Below, piece after piece: positions 39,115 through 49,986 of a stretch of DNA of 64,000 nucleotides (positions are counted from its first letter, which is position 1; every line of letters begins with the position of its first letter). Origin of the DNA: Mermis nigrescens. Taxonomy: Eukaryota > Nematoda > Enoplea > Mermithida > Mermithidae. The stretch is from positions 32,315,748 to 32,379,747 of the forward strand of contig JAVLUZ010000154.1 in NCBI GenBank assembly GCA_036768485.1, read 5' to 3'. Both the position numbers and the translations under genes were made by a program. The notes under the pieces were generated by a model, which had not been told where the DNA came from, searched no databases, and was given only the letters and a program-made list of their open reading frames with translations.

Positions 39115-40505
39115 TTTATCCTTGAAGAAGAAGAAGAAGAAGAAGAAAGTGTTTATTATCAGAAAAATACACGGAAATTGATAAAACACAAATACATGAT
39201 AAAATAGCGACTGAACAAGAGGACATACACAGATCACGAAAGTGATACAACTAGGTATGCCCCAACAATAAATTTGTAAAATCAATGTTTAGGAGCTCTT
39301 TTTTGAACAAACCGATTTTGGGTGAAGAGACAATTTGATCAGGTAGTGAGTTCCAGATTTTTCGGTATCTTGGCGAAAAATCGTTGAGGTGAGCATTGGA
39401 ACGGACAACTGGTAGTGTAACTTTACGACTGTTAACTGATCGGGTAGTGCCTTGACTAAAAATGAAGAATTCATTAGCATCAATACAAGATAAACCATTA
39501 ATAATTTGATACATGAGACATAGACATATGTGAAGACGGCGAAGTTCTAAAGAAGGCAGGTTAAGAAGCTTTAGGCGTTCAAGATAGGATAAATTGTTAT
39601 TAAAACCAAAAAGACGTTTAGTAAATTTACGCTGAACATTTTCAAGACGATTTATATCATTTGCATAATATGGATTCCATACAGAAACAGCATACTCAAG
39701 CATAGGTCTTACATAAGTAGTATAAGCCCTAACTAAAATTTCTTTATCACAAGAAAGAAAAGCTTTGTGTATTAGAAAACAACGAGAAACAGCTTTTTTA
39801 ATTATGTGATTTAAATGTTCCTTACAATTGAGATTGTGGGAAAAATAAACACCCAGATCACGAACGGAACAAATATCATTTGGAATATTTATATTATTCA
39901 AAGAATAAAGCTTTTTTGGATTATTTTTACCAAGATGTAAAACTGCACATTTTTCCGAAGCAACAGGAAGTTGCCAATTTATAGACCAAATATAAATATT
40001 GTCCAGATCTTTTTGTATTAAATGATTATCAGAAGATGGACCAAAGATTTTGACATCATCGGCAAAGAGGTAAATTTTACTATATTTAATCAAATTACAT
40101 AGGTCATTAACATAAATTAAGAATAAAGTAGGACTAATACAACTACCTTGGGGGACACCACACCACTGCCAACAGGCATGAAATCAGAAAAAACTCCGTC
40201 AATACAAACACGCTGAGACCGACCATGTAAAAAGGAATCAAGCCAATTAAAAAGTAGACCTTTTATTCCATATTTTGAGAGCTTATATAAAAGCTTAGAT
40301 AACGGGATTTTATCGAAAGCTTTAGAAAAGTCGATGTAAGCTACATCGACAGGAATCCTATTACTCAAAGATATCGTCCAACTGTGTTTACATTTAAGTA
40401 GTTGTAATTCACAAGACTTTGATTTTTGAAAACCAAACTGAGAAGAAGATAAGAGTCTGTTTGTAGTGAGAAAATCGACAATTTTTAAATTAATCAAACT
40501 AAAAA
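39115..40505 (-). pseudogene. CR1-type LINE 3' fragment (RT to 3' end)
   Basis: On the minus strand, 40497-40117 encodes the RT part with GFQKSKSCELQLLKC, VDVAYIDFSKAFD and the remains of the PQG motif. After a frame break, 40093-39251 encodes YLFADDVKIF, then the CR1 C-terminal domain (YVRPMLEYAVSVWNPY, LELRRLHICLCLMYQI) to a stop. The 3' tail has AATAAACACTTTC followed by a (TTC)n run (about 39122-39148 as GAA on the plus strand). It is truncated at the 5' end at about 40505. A third subfamily of the same LINE group. Confidence 0.92.
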
Positions 40506-40536
40506 TCCTATACTGATGGCGTAATCTTTGATTTTA

Positions 40537-41384
40537 GGAATCCGGACAATTGGTAGGAAAACAATTCGTAGGAGGACAACTGGTAGGATGACAATTCGTA
40601 GGAAGACAATTTGTTGTATAGGTCAATTGGTAGGATACCAACTAGTAGGTATCGTATGTATACATAATCGAAGGTAGCAATTAGGCAAAGAGAGTGCAGT
40701 ATGGTAAACAAGAGGCAAAAATTGGTTAATTTCGGTCAACATGTTACAGTGGTCAAAATCATTTACGGTTAAATGCCAGGTTGTGGTCGCTATTTTTCAT
40801 GATGTCATTGACTTGTTGCTAAATGTCCGAATTTAACTCGACTGAGCATGGAAAAAAGCTATTCTTTGACGGATATACCTGACAAAAATCAGTTCTTTGA
40901 AACATATCTCACAAAGTAACTTGCTCTGAAAACAAACGTATTTTAAGTACACAGCACAGCAATGTTCTTAAGTAGCGAAAGCTTGAACCACTTTGAAATC
41001 AATTAGCCATACATGTAACAGGGAGATGGGGGCATCGCCCCACCTAAGATGGGTCCGTCTCCCCACTCTAAACCGTTTGGACTCGTGAAAAAACATGAAA
41101 ATTTTAGCGATTTTTCGCCATTTTTGGGCGAAAATCGCACAATAATAAAATTTCCCTCAGAAGACCATTGCACTGGTCGCATTGACCCTCTCCTTCATCT
41201 GAGCATGATTTTTGTGCTGTTCGTATGATGAAACTTCATATAATTTGATTTCATCTATCGTGGTACTGCATCCTACGAATTGTCCTCCGACCAATTGTCC
41301 TATCCTACAAATTGTCATCCTACCAATTGTCCTCCTACCAGTTGTCGTTCTACGAATTGTCTTCCTACGAATTGCCCTAGACCC
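40537..41384. mobile_element. Mutator-like non-autonomous element, 848 bp
   Basis: The ends are arrays of a roughly 15-bp unit (ACAATTSGTAGGAN): about six copies at 40545-40640 and, inverted, about seven at 41269-41375. The outermost bases are GGAATCCGGACAATTGG and the inverse of GGGTCTAGGGCAATTCG. A 9-bp direct repeat, TTGATTTTA, flanks both sides (40528-40536 and 41385-41393). A 9-bp TSD with GG-starting long ends points to the Mutator-like (MULE) group. No transposase frame is present. Confidence 0.75.
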
Positions 41385-41810
41385 TTGATTTTAACCCTCC
41401 AGGGGTCACGCACCCTAGAATTACCAAGGTCTAGATCGAAAATCTAGTCATTGGGGAGATAAGAAATATGAATAAAAATACATATTTCTGGTAGCCAAGA
41501 GCATGAGAATTTCAAAAATGTCATTAAGTTTGCACAAAACTGAAAACCAATTGAAAAAACCGTATTTGAACATTCAAAAATGTGTAAGAAATTCGATCTG
41601 CGACACGCGCAACACATGTTATAAAATCATGTAATCAAGCTTTTCTGATATAATATAGGTCAATACGTTTTCTTTTGCTCAATAAAACATGTGTTGCAGT
41701 AAAAAAAGAGGGTACTGAGAAGCTTGCCACATAAAAATTTATGGCCTTACAGTAAACTGCAAAAAACAGGCAACTAGATCACGAATCTAGAGCTCGGTAA
41801 AAGAGGGTTA

Positions 41811-42260
41811 AGTCATTCTTGTTGATTATCGCTGGCGGTTATAGTATCATCAAATTTGGCGAATAAAAGTTTCTTCGGATCATTAATGCGCTTCAATAAT
41901 AATAACTTAATCTCGTCATGTTTTGGCATGATAAACTCCTAAGGCTAAATTGTAAAAAGTTAAATAAGTGAATGCAAAAAAACATAATCTGCACACAAAA
42001 AGCAAATCAATGCACAAAACAACAATCAACAATACGCAGGTACTAGTAAAATTAATAATAATATTAGTAATATTTATATTGCTCTGTGAAACACAAAATA
42101 ATGGAGTAATATTTATTACTAATTACCAATATTATTACTAGTATTAATAATATTATCAATTTAATGTAACAAAAAATAACGAGCCTAATATTTATTAGGA
42201 TATTAGTGGTAATATTACTAGCAATTAATATTAGTCTTTTTTATGAAACCGGGCCCTGGT
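41811..42260. repeat. MITE-like repeat with ATTAGTAAT-rich tail, copy 2
   Basis: Direct repeat of 38259-38690 (CGCTGGCGGTTATAGTATC ... CAACAATACGCAGG ... ATTAGTAAT words), ending TTTATGAAACCGGGCCCTGG. The GAAACCGGGCC end is the inverse of the GGCCCGGTTTC site in copy 1, so this is probably the element terminus. Confidence 0.7.
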
Positions 42261-42296
42261 CTACAGCGTTTTCCGGGGATAGGTTAAGTAATCAGC

Positions 42297-43795
42297 TTGG
42301 AGATCTTAGGGCGTAGCTGCTAACGGCCTCAAAAGCAGTCAGGAAATTAGGACTGAGGAGGTCAAAGCTGTAAGGTCTCTAAGGGTCATTCAGTTGAAAG
42401 TCGACCTGGAGAGGATAACAACCTGGCTGGCGCTGAGCTTACGGATTTCTTTTAAATTTTTCCGCGAGAATAGGGCTCAGAGCTACATACATGAAGTGGA
42501 CTATAGGTAAGCCCAGTAGGTACGTTTTATTTGGTTTGCCTTAGCGAGCGTACCTACTTACGTAGGTACATAAGGCAACCTCACAACTTACAAAAATATC
42601 GATATTACCGTAGAATCTCACTTCTCCCAGATCAAAACAATTTTAGACTTTAAATTCAGCGAATGTGCTTATTACTGTAGCACCCGATTTTTTGTTGCTT
42701 TACTGTCAACCCATGATTTGTTTCACACAACACACATCGTTCAACGATCTTCAGATGGTGAAAACTTAAATTTAAGCTTCAAATTAATTCATGTCTACCG
42801 TAAGCTGCTATTCTATGTCGACTGGAGTACTCAAAAGACGATTACTAGGTTATTAAAGATTCATTAGTGTAACTACGAGAGTTACACGTGTAGGCGAACC
42901 TGCCTTAGCAGTTCGCGATAGCCATAACATAGCCAATACTAGTAGCTATCTATGATAGTGCACTGTGGGCTATGCCTTCGGTCTTCCCATTATTTCCCCA
43001 AATTTTCAATAATAAAAAACATTTAGATACTTGTCCGGTAGCATAGAGCTAAGTGTATGATAATAGTAATTGTTTAATGCATACCGCTTACGTGAATCGA
43101 GAACTTTCGATCTGAGATAAAAGTGATTCAGTATTACGTTAAATTGATCTTTCTTTAATCTACTGTAATGGTCCTTGAGGCCAGTGTACGTAACGTTGTA
43201 GTTTTTTAGTCTGGCGTTTGGCTTTTTCTTTGGCCGGTTATTCGACTGTACATTATCGTTTTTCTTTTGCGTAATTTGTTGTCCGGCTATAGGCCGTGTA
43301 TTCTGCGTCGAATAAAAATATAGAAAACCTACCCAGTGGTTTTGGTTATACCGAGGGTTAGGTCGGCCACCATCCCTACGTCGAGGATTTCCACCCATCT
43401 AGTGGACTGATAGGTAAATTCCGTATGATAGTCTATTTTATTCGAAAGTCATAATTTATCTCTCAACCCAAAAAATTGATCAAAATTATTATCTAATCTT
43501 TAAGGATGATTGATCAGCATAGAGCTCGTTGTTGTTGTTTTCATAGTTCAGCGTGCTACACAAATTAGGAACCAAAAACATTTCGAATCAGGCACTGATT
43601 GAAAATAAGTTAAATAAACAACTTGAGCTTGAGATAGGTCAACTGACCTCCGCGGCAATACCGAGACTAGGTAGGTAGCCTTAGGTCTTAGGGCGTAGCT
43701 GCTCAGATCACCCGACATAGAAGCAGCCAGCAATATTAGGGCTGAGGGGATCGAAGCCGTAAGGTCTCTAAGGGTCCAAAGATCGAAAGCCATTA
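42297..43795. repeat. Two 110-bp direct repeats flanking an orphan ORF
   Basis: Blocks at about 42300-42412 and 43683-43795 share TTAGGGCGTAGCTGCT, TTAGG(A/G)CTGAGG(A/G)G and GCYGTAAGGTCTCTAAGGGTC in the same order. Between them, a 130-codon minus-strand frame (43398-43006) begins MGGNPRRRDGGRPNPRYNQ and is rich in Arg, Lys, Asn and Tyr (predicted basic); I do not recognise it. The arrangement could be a small element with terminal direct repeats or two copies of a dispersed repeat. Confidence 0.5.
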
Positions 43796-44575
43796 GAGCC
43801 GCGCGATCGGGGCCAGCACTAAGCGTAGACTTAAGTACCTACGTACCTAGGTAAATCTCGAAGGTAATGTATCCGTCCTATGCCGATTTTTCGTAGACAT
43901 GAGGCGGCTCTACATTTACATTAGCCACAATTTATCTGAGATAGATGAGAGATAAAGCACAAAGTTAGATAGAACTGAAAAGAATGTCAAGTGTCTGGAC
44001 GTATGCAGGTAAGAAGTTCTACTTTGTTTGGGCAATCAAATTATTACTGTATGGCACTTATCCACCCTCGTATTATAACGCAAAAATTCACTGCAGTTAA
44101 GCAATTTAGCAGTCGGGCTCGAATAATTAACTAGTGTGTTATTCGGGCAAGTTGGCGAGCGAAGTGTTGCCATTGCCAATCCTGATTTTTTCGGAAAGCG
44201 TGAGTTTTATTCTTAGCTTTGGGTTTATTTTGAGTTGCTTGGCTTGGCATTCATGTAGCTGGTTCACATATGTATTAAATAGTCATATTGTAAGGCGTAT
44301 GTATGCAGTCGGTAGCATCTGAGGAAACGGAAGAAAGTTGCTGGCAGCCGGATTCGAAACTTGGATCTCTTGCTCCAAAGTCCAGAACCATAACCAAACC
44401 AATCGACGGGTAAATTTTAGAATACATCAATTTTGCACATTTCAAAAAAAGCGTTTTTATGCGATTTCAAGCAAGAATCTTTAACCTAAAAGTTGAAAAA
44501 ACAGTCTGAAAAGCCTTTGATTGGAATAAACTCAAATAAATCTATTTTCAAAGTTTCATTTCCGTCTGTTTTCTC

Positions 44576-46394
44576 GGGAAAGGTAAAGTCCGGAAATGGA
44601 AATGGAAATGGAAAATGGAAAATGGGTAAAAGCCGGAAATGGAAAATGGAAATGGAAAAATGGGTAAAAGCCGGAAAATGGAAAATGGAAATGGAAAATT
44701 TTCCATTTCAATTTTCCATTTCCTTTATTTTCAGCGGAAAATGGTTCATTTTCAAAATTTTCGGTCGTTAATGTCAAACTCATGTTGTTTCTCACCAAAT
44801 TTCTCTATTTTTGAAGAAATTTCGAAAGTGTAACTAAAAATGGAAAAGTCTGCAAAAACGGAAAAAAAGCGAAAAATTGTTCATTTCTTCATCTTTTCAC
44901 CCAAAATTCTCCTCTTTTGAAAAAATTGACCTTCCAAATCCGAAAAAATCGTTATCCACTTCGACTACAACGATTTCGTCGCAGATGGAAAATCGCCGGA
45001 AAATGGAAAAATAGGGTAAAACCCGGAAATGGAAAATGGAAAATGGAAAATTTTTCATTTCCTCTATTTTCAACGGAAAATGGTTAATTTTCAAAATTTT
45101 CGGTCGTAAATATCGAAATCATGTCGTTTCTCACCAAATTTCTCTATTTTGGAAGAAATTTCGAACGCGTAACTAAATATGGAAAAGTCTACAAAAAACG
45201 GGAAAAAAACGAAAAATTGTTCATTTCTTCGTCTTTTCACTCAAAAATTCTCCTCTTTTGAAAAAATTGACCTTCCAAATCCGAAAAAATCGTTATCCAC
45301 TTCGACTACAACGATTTCGTCGCAGATGGAAAATCGCCGGAAAATGGAAAAATAGGGTTAAACCCGGAAATGGAAAATGGAAAATGGAAAATTTTCCATT
45401 TCCTTCATTTTCAATATAAAATGGTTAATTTTCAAAATTTTCGGTCGTGAATGTCGAAATCATGACGTTTCTCACCAAATTTTTTTATTTTTGAAGAAAT
45501 TTCAAAAGATCATCTGAAAAAATGAACCATTTTCTGTTGAAAATAAAGGAAATGGAAAATTTTCCATTTTCCATTTCCGGGTTTTACCCTATTTTTCCAT
45601 TTTCCGGCGATTTTCCATCTGCGACGAAATCGTTGTAGTCGAAGTGGATAAGGATTTTTTGGATCTGGAAGGTCAATTCTTTCAAAAGAGGAGAATTTTG
45701 AGTGAAAAGACAAAGAAATGAACAATTTTCAGTTTTATCCATTTTTTTGTAGACTTTTCCATTTTTAGTTACGCCTTCAAAATTTCTTGAAAAATTGAGA
45801 AACTTGGTGAAAAACGACATGAGTTTGACATTTACGTCCTAAAATTTTGAAAATAAACCATTTTCCGTTGAAAATAAAGGAAATGGAAAATTTTCCATTT
45901 TCCATTTTCCATTTCCGGGTTTTACCCTATTTTTCCATTTTGCGGCGATTTTCCATCTGCGACAAAATCGTTGTAGTCGAAGTGGATAACGATTTTTTCG
46001 GATCTGAAAGGTCAATTTTTTCAAAGAGGAGAATTTTGAATGGAAAGACAGAAGAAATGAACAATTTTCAGTTTTTCCCATTTTTTTAAACTTTTTCCAT
46101 TTTTAGTCACGCTTTCGAAATTTCTTCAAAAATTGAGAAATTTGGTGAAAAACGACATGAGTTTGACATTCACGACCGAAAATTTTGAAAATGAACCATT
46201 TTCTGTTGAAAATAAAGGAAATGGAAAATTTTCCATTTTCCATTTTCCATTTCCGGCTTTTACCCACTTTTCCATTTTCCATTTTCCGGCTTTTACCCAT
46301 TTTTCTATTTTCCATTTCCATTTTCCATTTCCGGCTTTTACCCATTTTCCATTTTCCATTTCCATTTCCATTTCCGGATTTTACCCACGCCCTG
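44576..46394. mobile_element. hAT-like element built as a head-to-head array of 340-bp units
   Basis: The right end is TTTTACCCACGCCCTG (inverse CAGGGCGTGGGTAAAA) and the left end a damaged CGGGAAAGGTAAAGTCCGG. Flanks are TTTTCTC (44569-44575) and TTTTCTCA (46395-46402). Two forward units of about 340 bp (GAAAAATTGTTCATTTCTTC at 44871 and 45211) are followed by two inverted units (AACAATTTTCAGTTTT at about 45721 and 46060). Runs of GGAAATGGAAAATGG separate them. All long open frames here (Trp/Lys/Met-rich or Phe/His-rich) come from these simple runs. Confidence 0.7.
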
Positions 46395-46494
46395 TTTTCT
46401 CAACTTTTATAGGTATTAAAAAATCCCACTTGAATTCGCATAGAATCGCTATTCTCACCTTAATCGACGTTATCTTTGAGCTCTGTGCGTCTTC

Positions 46495-46620
46495 AGATTG
46501 GTGCCAGGGATGATCTAAGCCTAAGAAAAAGATAGAGGTGAAAATTGCTCCAGTTGCTTCGCTCGCTCCGCAATTTTTGCCCCATTTGTCTTAGGCTTAG
46601 ATCATGACCTGACACCAATG
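46495..46620. repeat. Fold-back hairpin repeat (CTAAGCCTAAG type)
   Basis: ATTGGTGCCAGGGATGATC and CTAAGCCTAAG on the left pair with CTTAGGCTTAGATCATG and CTGACACCAAT on the right. An inner AAAATTGC / GCAATTTTTGCCCC pair surrounds a TTCGCTCGCTCC loop. Further copies lie at 49550-49676 and 53386-53510. Confidence 0.75.
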
Positions 46621-46784
46621 TGAAAGCACCTTACTGAGCCTAAGCCTAAAAAATAAATATTAGAAGAGACATAGGAAGAAAATGACGCTAGCACCCTTAT
46701 TTGTCAAAGTATACGTAATCTTCCCTTTCTAACTAAGCCTAACAAAAAAGAATGATAACCGAATGGTTTGCCTGACTTAATTGA

Positions 46785-47317
46785 GAAAGAGAGGAAGAAA
46801 TTTTATTACTAATACACCAACTGATAAAATGCAAAATGACAAAATACATAATACACGATTACGAATTAGTAACGGGACATGCGAGTCAATGGAATGACAA
46901 GTTTTACGCGCGCCCCACAAGATATCTAGATAAATCAAAGTTTGCTAATCTAGATTTAAATATGTTTAGGTTAGGGGAAGAAACAATGAAGTCAGGTAGA
47001 TCGTTCCAAACTGCGATGTATTTGTAAAAGAAATCAAACTTTCCTAAATTAGAATGTACAACAGGTATAACTAATTTAAATCTATTAATGCTGCGGGTAA
47101 TATTATGATTAAATGCAAAAAAATCATCAGCTTCTAAACATGATTTGTGACAAATAATCTGATACATCATACACAGACAAATTTGCAAGCGTCTTAATTT
47201 AAGTCTGCACAATTTAAGTTGTATTAAACGATCCTCCTAAGAAAGAATATTATTATAACCGAAAATATATTTAGTAAATCTACGTTGAACAGCTTCCAGT
47301 CGATCTATATCACTAAA
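46785..47317 (-). pseudogene. CR1-type LINE 3' fragment
   Basis: The minus-strand frame 47212-46904 (LKLRRLQICLCMMYQIICHK ... YLVGRA) plus the frame-shifted start up to about 47317 match the C-terminus of the copy at 25694-28125 closely, including NLNIFKSRL. The tail is AATAAAATTTCTTCC. It is truncated at the 5' end. Confidence 0.88.
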
Positions 47318-47341
47318 TTATAATTACTGAAGTATAAATTC

Positions 47342-47710
47342 TCACTCACTTTTATATGTTGATATCCGTGCTGATCCAGACAATCGTCTGCCTTCCAGCA
47401 GTCGCTGCATAAAATTTCGTATGTAAATAGTTTCGACCGTTCGAACAATGTGCCACATCGAAACAAAATCTGATTCCCGCGGACAACGCCAAACCCGTCT
47501 ATCAATAGCCGCTGTCAATACGGCCAATTTCAATGCTCCGCCACAAAAAACCTTGATAAACAATCCAATATACGAAATGCGTATTACACAGCAGCACGGT
47601 AGAACGTAAACAACCGGAATAAGCAATTCTAGCATCCGAAACAAACACATATTATGTGAATCACTCATGATTGAAAAAAAATTTGCATAGAAAAGCAACG
47701 TCCCATCCAT
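47342..47710 (-). CDS. Unrecognised ORF, 122 codons, possibly membrane-associated
   Basis: Starts MDGTLLFYANFFSIMSD, contains a hydrophobic stretch (MLELLIPVVYVLPCCCVI, then IGLFIKVFCGGALKLAVL) and a basic/aromatic C-terminal half (DRRVWRCPRESDF, IRNFMQRLLEGRRL). The region is more GC-rich than its flanks. I know no matching family. It could be one exon of a host gene, a transposon remnant or chance. The CR1 fragment sits immediately downstream. Confidence 0.2.
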   Translation of the reverse strand: MDGTLLFYANFFSIMSDSHNMCLFRMLELLIPVVYVLPCCCVIRISYIGLFIKVFCGGALKLAVLTAAIDRRVWRCPRESDFVSMWHIVRTVETIYIRNFMQRLLEGRRLSGSARISTYKSE

Positions 47711-47715
47711 GTCAG

Positions 47716-47945
47716 CATTATCGCAGTCGCCTTCGCTAAAGAATGTACCTACTACCTATGTACTTACTTACATACGTACATATGCACATACAGACAATTA
47801 GATCAATCATTGCGACGATTTTCGCAGTCGCCTTCCCTAAACAATGCGTACCTATATACAAACAAATGTATGCATCTTGCTTCTATCAGCATACATTAGA
47901 TCAATCGATGCGCCGATTACAGCAGTCGCCTTCCCATGCTTTGTG
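47716..47945 (+). repeat. Imperfect tandem repeat, about 100-110 bp x 2-3
   Basis: GCAGTCGCCTTC recurs at about 47716, 47826 and 47921, each after TAGATCAATCRWTGCGMCGATT-like sequence and with ACAT/GTAC-rich spacers. It is a degenerate array. Confidence 0.65.
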
Positions 47946-48183
47946 CTTCTATCACTTTACAACTTCATAATTGAATTCTCCCCTTCTAATGCTTGCCGTC
48001 GATAATTTCTTTTGAATACCTTCCTTACAATGCATAACCTTTCGATTAGTACCAATTAACTTCAATTTTATTACATCTATCTATTCTAGATTTAAGCCCC
48101 AATCGACTAACGCTAGTTTCTTTCGATAAAGATTGCAAGGTGTTCGTAATGTTTTGCATTGGTTACCTGCTGATTAGGCTTTT

Positions 48184-48317
48184 GACTGACCAAAATCTTG
48201 GTGCCAGCGTTCAAAATAAGCCTGAGTAATGGGATGCGATGAGCAAGCGAGCGACGCGAGTCGCATCCCATTACGTAGTTTTATTTCAAATGCTGGCACC
48301 AACATTTTGGTCAGTCA
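48184..48317. repeat. Fold-back hairpin repeat (GATGCGAC type)
   Basis: TGACTGACCAAAATCTTGGTGCCAGC on the left pairs with GCTGGCACCAACATTTTGGTCAGTCA on the right, and TAATGGGATGCGA pairs with TCGCATCCCATTA, leaving a GAGCAAGCGAGCGACGCG loop. Near-perfect pairing over about 60 bp per arm. A second, interrupted copy is at 49919-50932. Confidence 0.85.
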
Positions 48318-48425
48318 CACGAATCTACAGAAACGATCCGAGGGCTGCCTCATGGTACTTGTGGAGTTTAGCACCTATCAAATTTTTTCTGTCTTTTTTT
48401 TAACATTAGGGTATATACCTACAGG

Positions 48426-49228
48426 CAGGCCCGTATCGAGGGGGGCGGGGGGTCCTGCCCCCCCGAAATGGGAAAAAATTTTGTTTTTCTCAAGGGTCCC
48501 CCAAAGGGAAAAATGAAAAATTAGCGAAGTGCGTCTGAAACATCGCCTAAACAGGTTTTTAGCATACTTTTGAGCTAGTAAACTCTAAATTTTTCGGCGC
48601 TTCGCGCCGGATTTATTGTTTATGTATAGTTTTGTCTTCTAAACCGCTAAAAATCGCTCAAATTAGAGTTAGACATAGAGAGCATGTCAATTTTTTCTAG
48701 CGCTGTGCGCCGGATTCATTGTTTAGTTATAGTTTTTGCCTTCTAGCTCACTCAAAACAGCTCAAATTTGAGTTATGACATAGGAAACATGAAATTTTTC
48801 CGGCGCTTCGCGCCATATTTATTGTTTATATATGTTTTTTGTCTTCTAGCCCGCTCAAAACCGCTCAAATTTGAAGTTGATATGCAGAGCATGTCAATTT
48901 TTTCGGCGCTTCGCGCCGAATTATTCATTATCCGTATTGTTTTTATCTGTAAAGCACAATAATTAAGCACAAAGGCAAGAGATAAGAAATAATTCGTCGA
49001 TTAGGTGATGAGAAATCAGCTTAAATGATAAATTTGCTGTATATCAATATGAAATAAAGTGAAAATTTTTCAATTTTTCTGTTGAAATTTTTCTTCACCG
49101 TGGTATAGAGCTCTCCGAGATACGCTCAAAACTGTCTTTATTTTCGCCTATCTCCTAATGGTTCTCGAAATATCTGACCTCAAAAATTTTCGGCCCCCCC
49201 CTGAAATAAAATCCTGGATAGGGGCCTG
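48426..49228. mobile_element. hAT-type element, family G, 803 bp, perfect TSD
   Basis: Left end CAGGCCCGTATCGAGG, right end ATCCTGGATAGGGGCCTG. A perfect 8-bp TSD, CCTACAGG, lies at 48418-48425 and 49229-49236. The inside holds a tandem array (48594-48925). No transposase is seen. Confidence 0.92.
48594..48925 (+). repeat. Tandem array, about 102 bp x 3.3, with GGCGCTTCGCGCC palindromes
   Basis: Units begin TTTTTCGGCGCTTCGCGCC (48594, 48697, 48798 and 48900) and continue with ATTTATTGTTTATRTATAG, TTTTGTCTTCTA, CGCTCAAAATCGCTCAAAT and AGAGCATGTCAA. The second unit's palindrome has decayed to AGCGCTGTGCGCC. Confidence 0.9.
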
Positions 49229-49549
49229 CCTACAGGGTAAATTATTTCTATGTTTTTTGACAGAGTATATACATGGCTTTTTCCGAAATAGAAAATAATT
49301 TCTAGTTGCCAGGTTTCGATTTTCCGACCTCTTGCTCTTAAGCACGACACGTTAATCAATCGGCTAGGCCATCTGCTCCTAAGAATTAGAAACGAAGCCA
49401 TAAGGAAGTCGTTTATTTTGTCCATGTCTCAGAATCAACAAAAAAATAACTAAAAAATTGGGTAGAAAATGCGGATTTGGTCCAATAAGTACCTAAAACA
49501 AGTAAAAGTTGATTCTTACGAAAGTTTTCAAAAAATTGCGCTGTTTGAG

Positions 49550-49676
49550 GATTCACATTAGTGTCAGTGCATGAGCTAAGCCTAAGCAGAGATGGGGCAA
49601 AAATTGCTACGCTCGCTCCGAAATTTTTGCCCCATTCAACTCAGGCTTAGCTCATGCACTGGCACCAATGTGAATG
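49550..49676. repeat. Fold-back hairpin repeat (CTAAGCCTAAG type)
   Basis: TTCACATTAGTGTCAGTGCA and TGAGCTAAGCCTAAG pair with CTCAGGCTTAGCTCATGCA and CTGGCACCAATGTGAA. GGGGCAAAAATTGC and AATTTTTGCCCC form the inner stem around GCTCGCTCC. Confidence 0.85.
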
Positions 49677-49986
49677 CACATAACTAAGCCTAAGCCTAAG
49701 CGTCTGATAATAAAACAGCAGTCGAAGATAATAGTAGATTTTGGTAAAATGAATTGAACCACTCATGTGGCAGCTTTCAGCGGACACTAACTTGCTATAT
49801 ACGTACTTATAACATGAATGCACGTATAAAGCAAGTAGTATCCGGTGAAAGCTGCCGCTCAAGTGGCTCGAATAGTGTCAGAAACAAAGAAGGTAGTTCT
49901 CAGATTGCTTCTCAAGATTTGTCACTAATCAAAATGTTGATGCCAGCGGTTAAAATAAGCCTAAGTAATAAGATGCGACTCGCGTC

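Noticed and set aside
44493..46513. Several 60-126-codon ORFs rich in Lys/Trp/Met or Phe/His
   Set aside because: They are translations of GGAAATGGAAAATGG runs in the inverted 340-bp array.
48594..48925. Second CRISPR-like candidate with palindromic repeats
   Set aside because: Units of about 102 bp are homologous throughout, so there are no spacers; it is a tandem repeat within a MITE.
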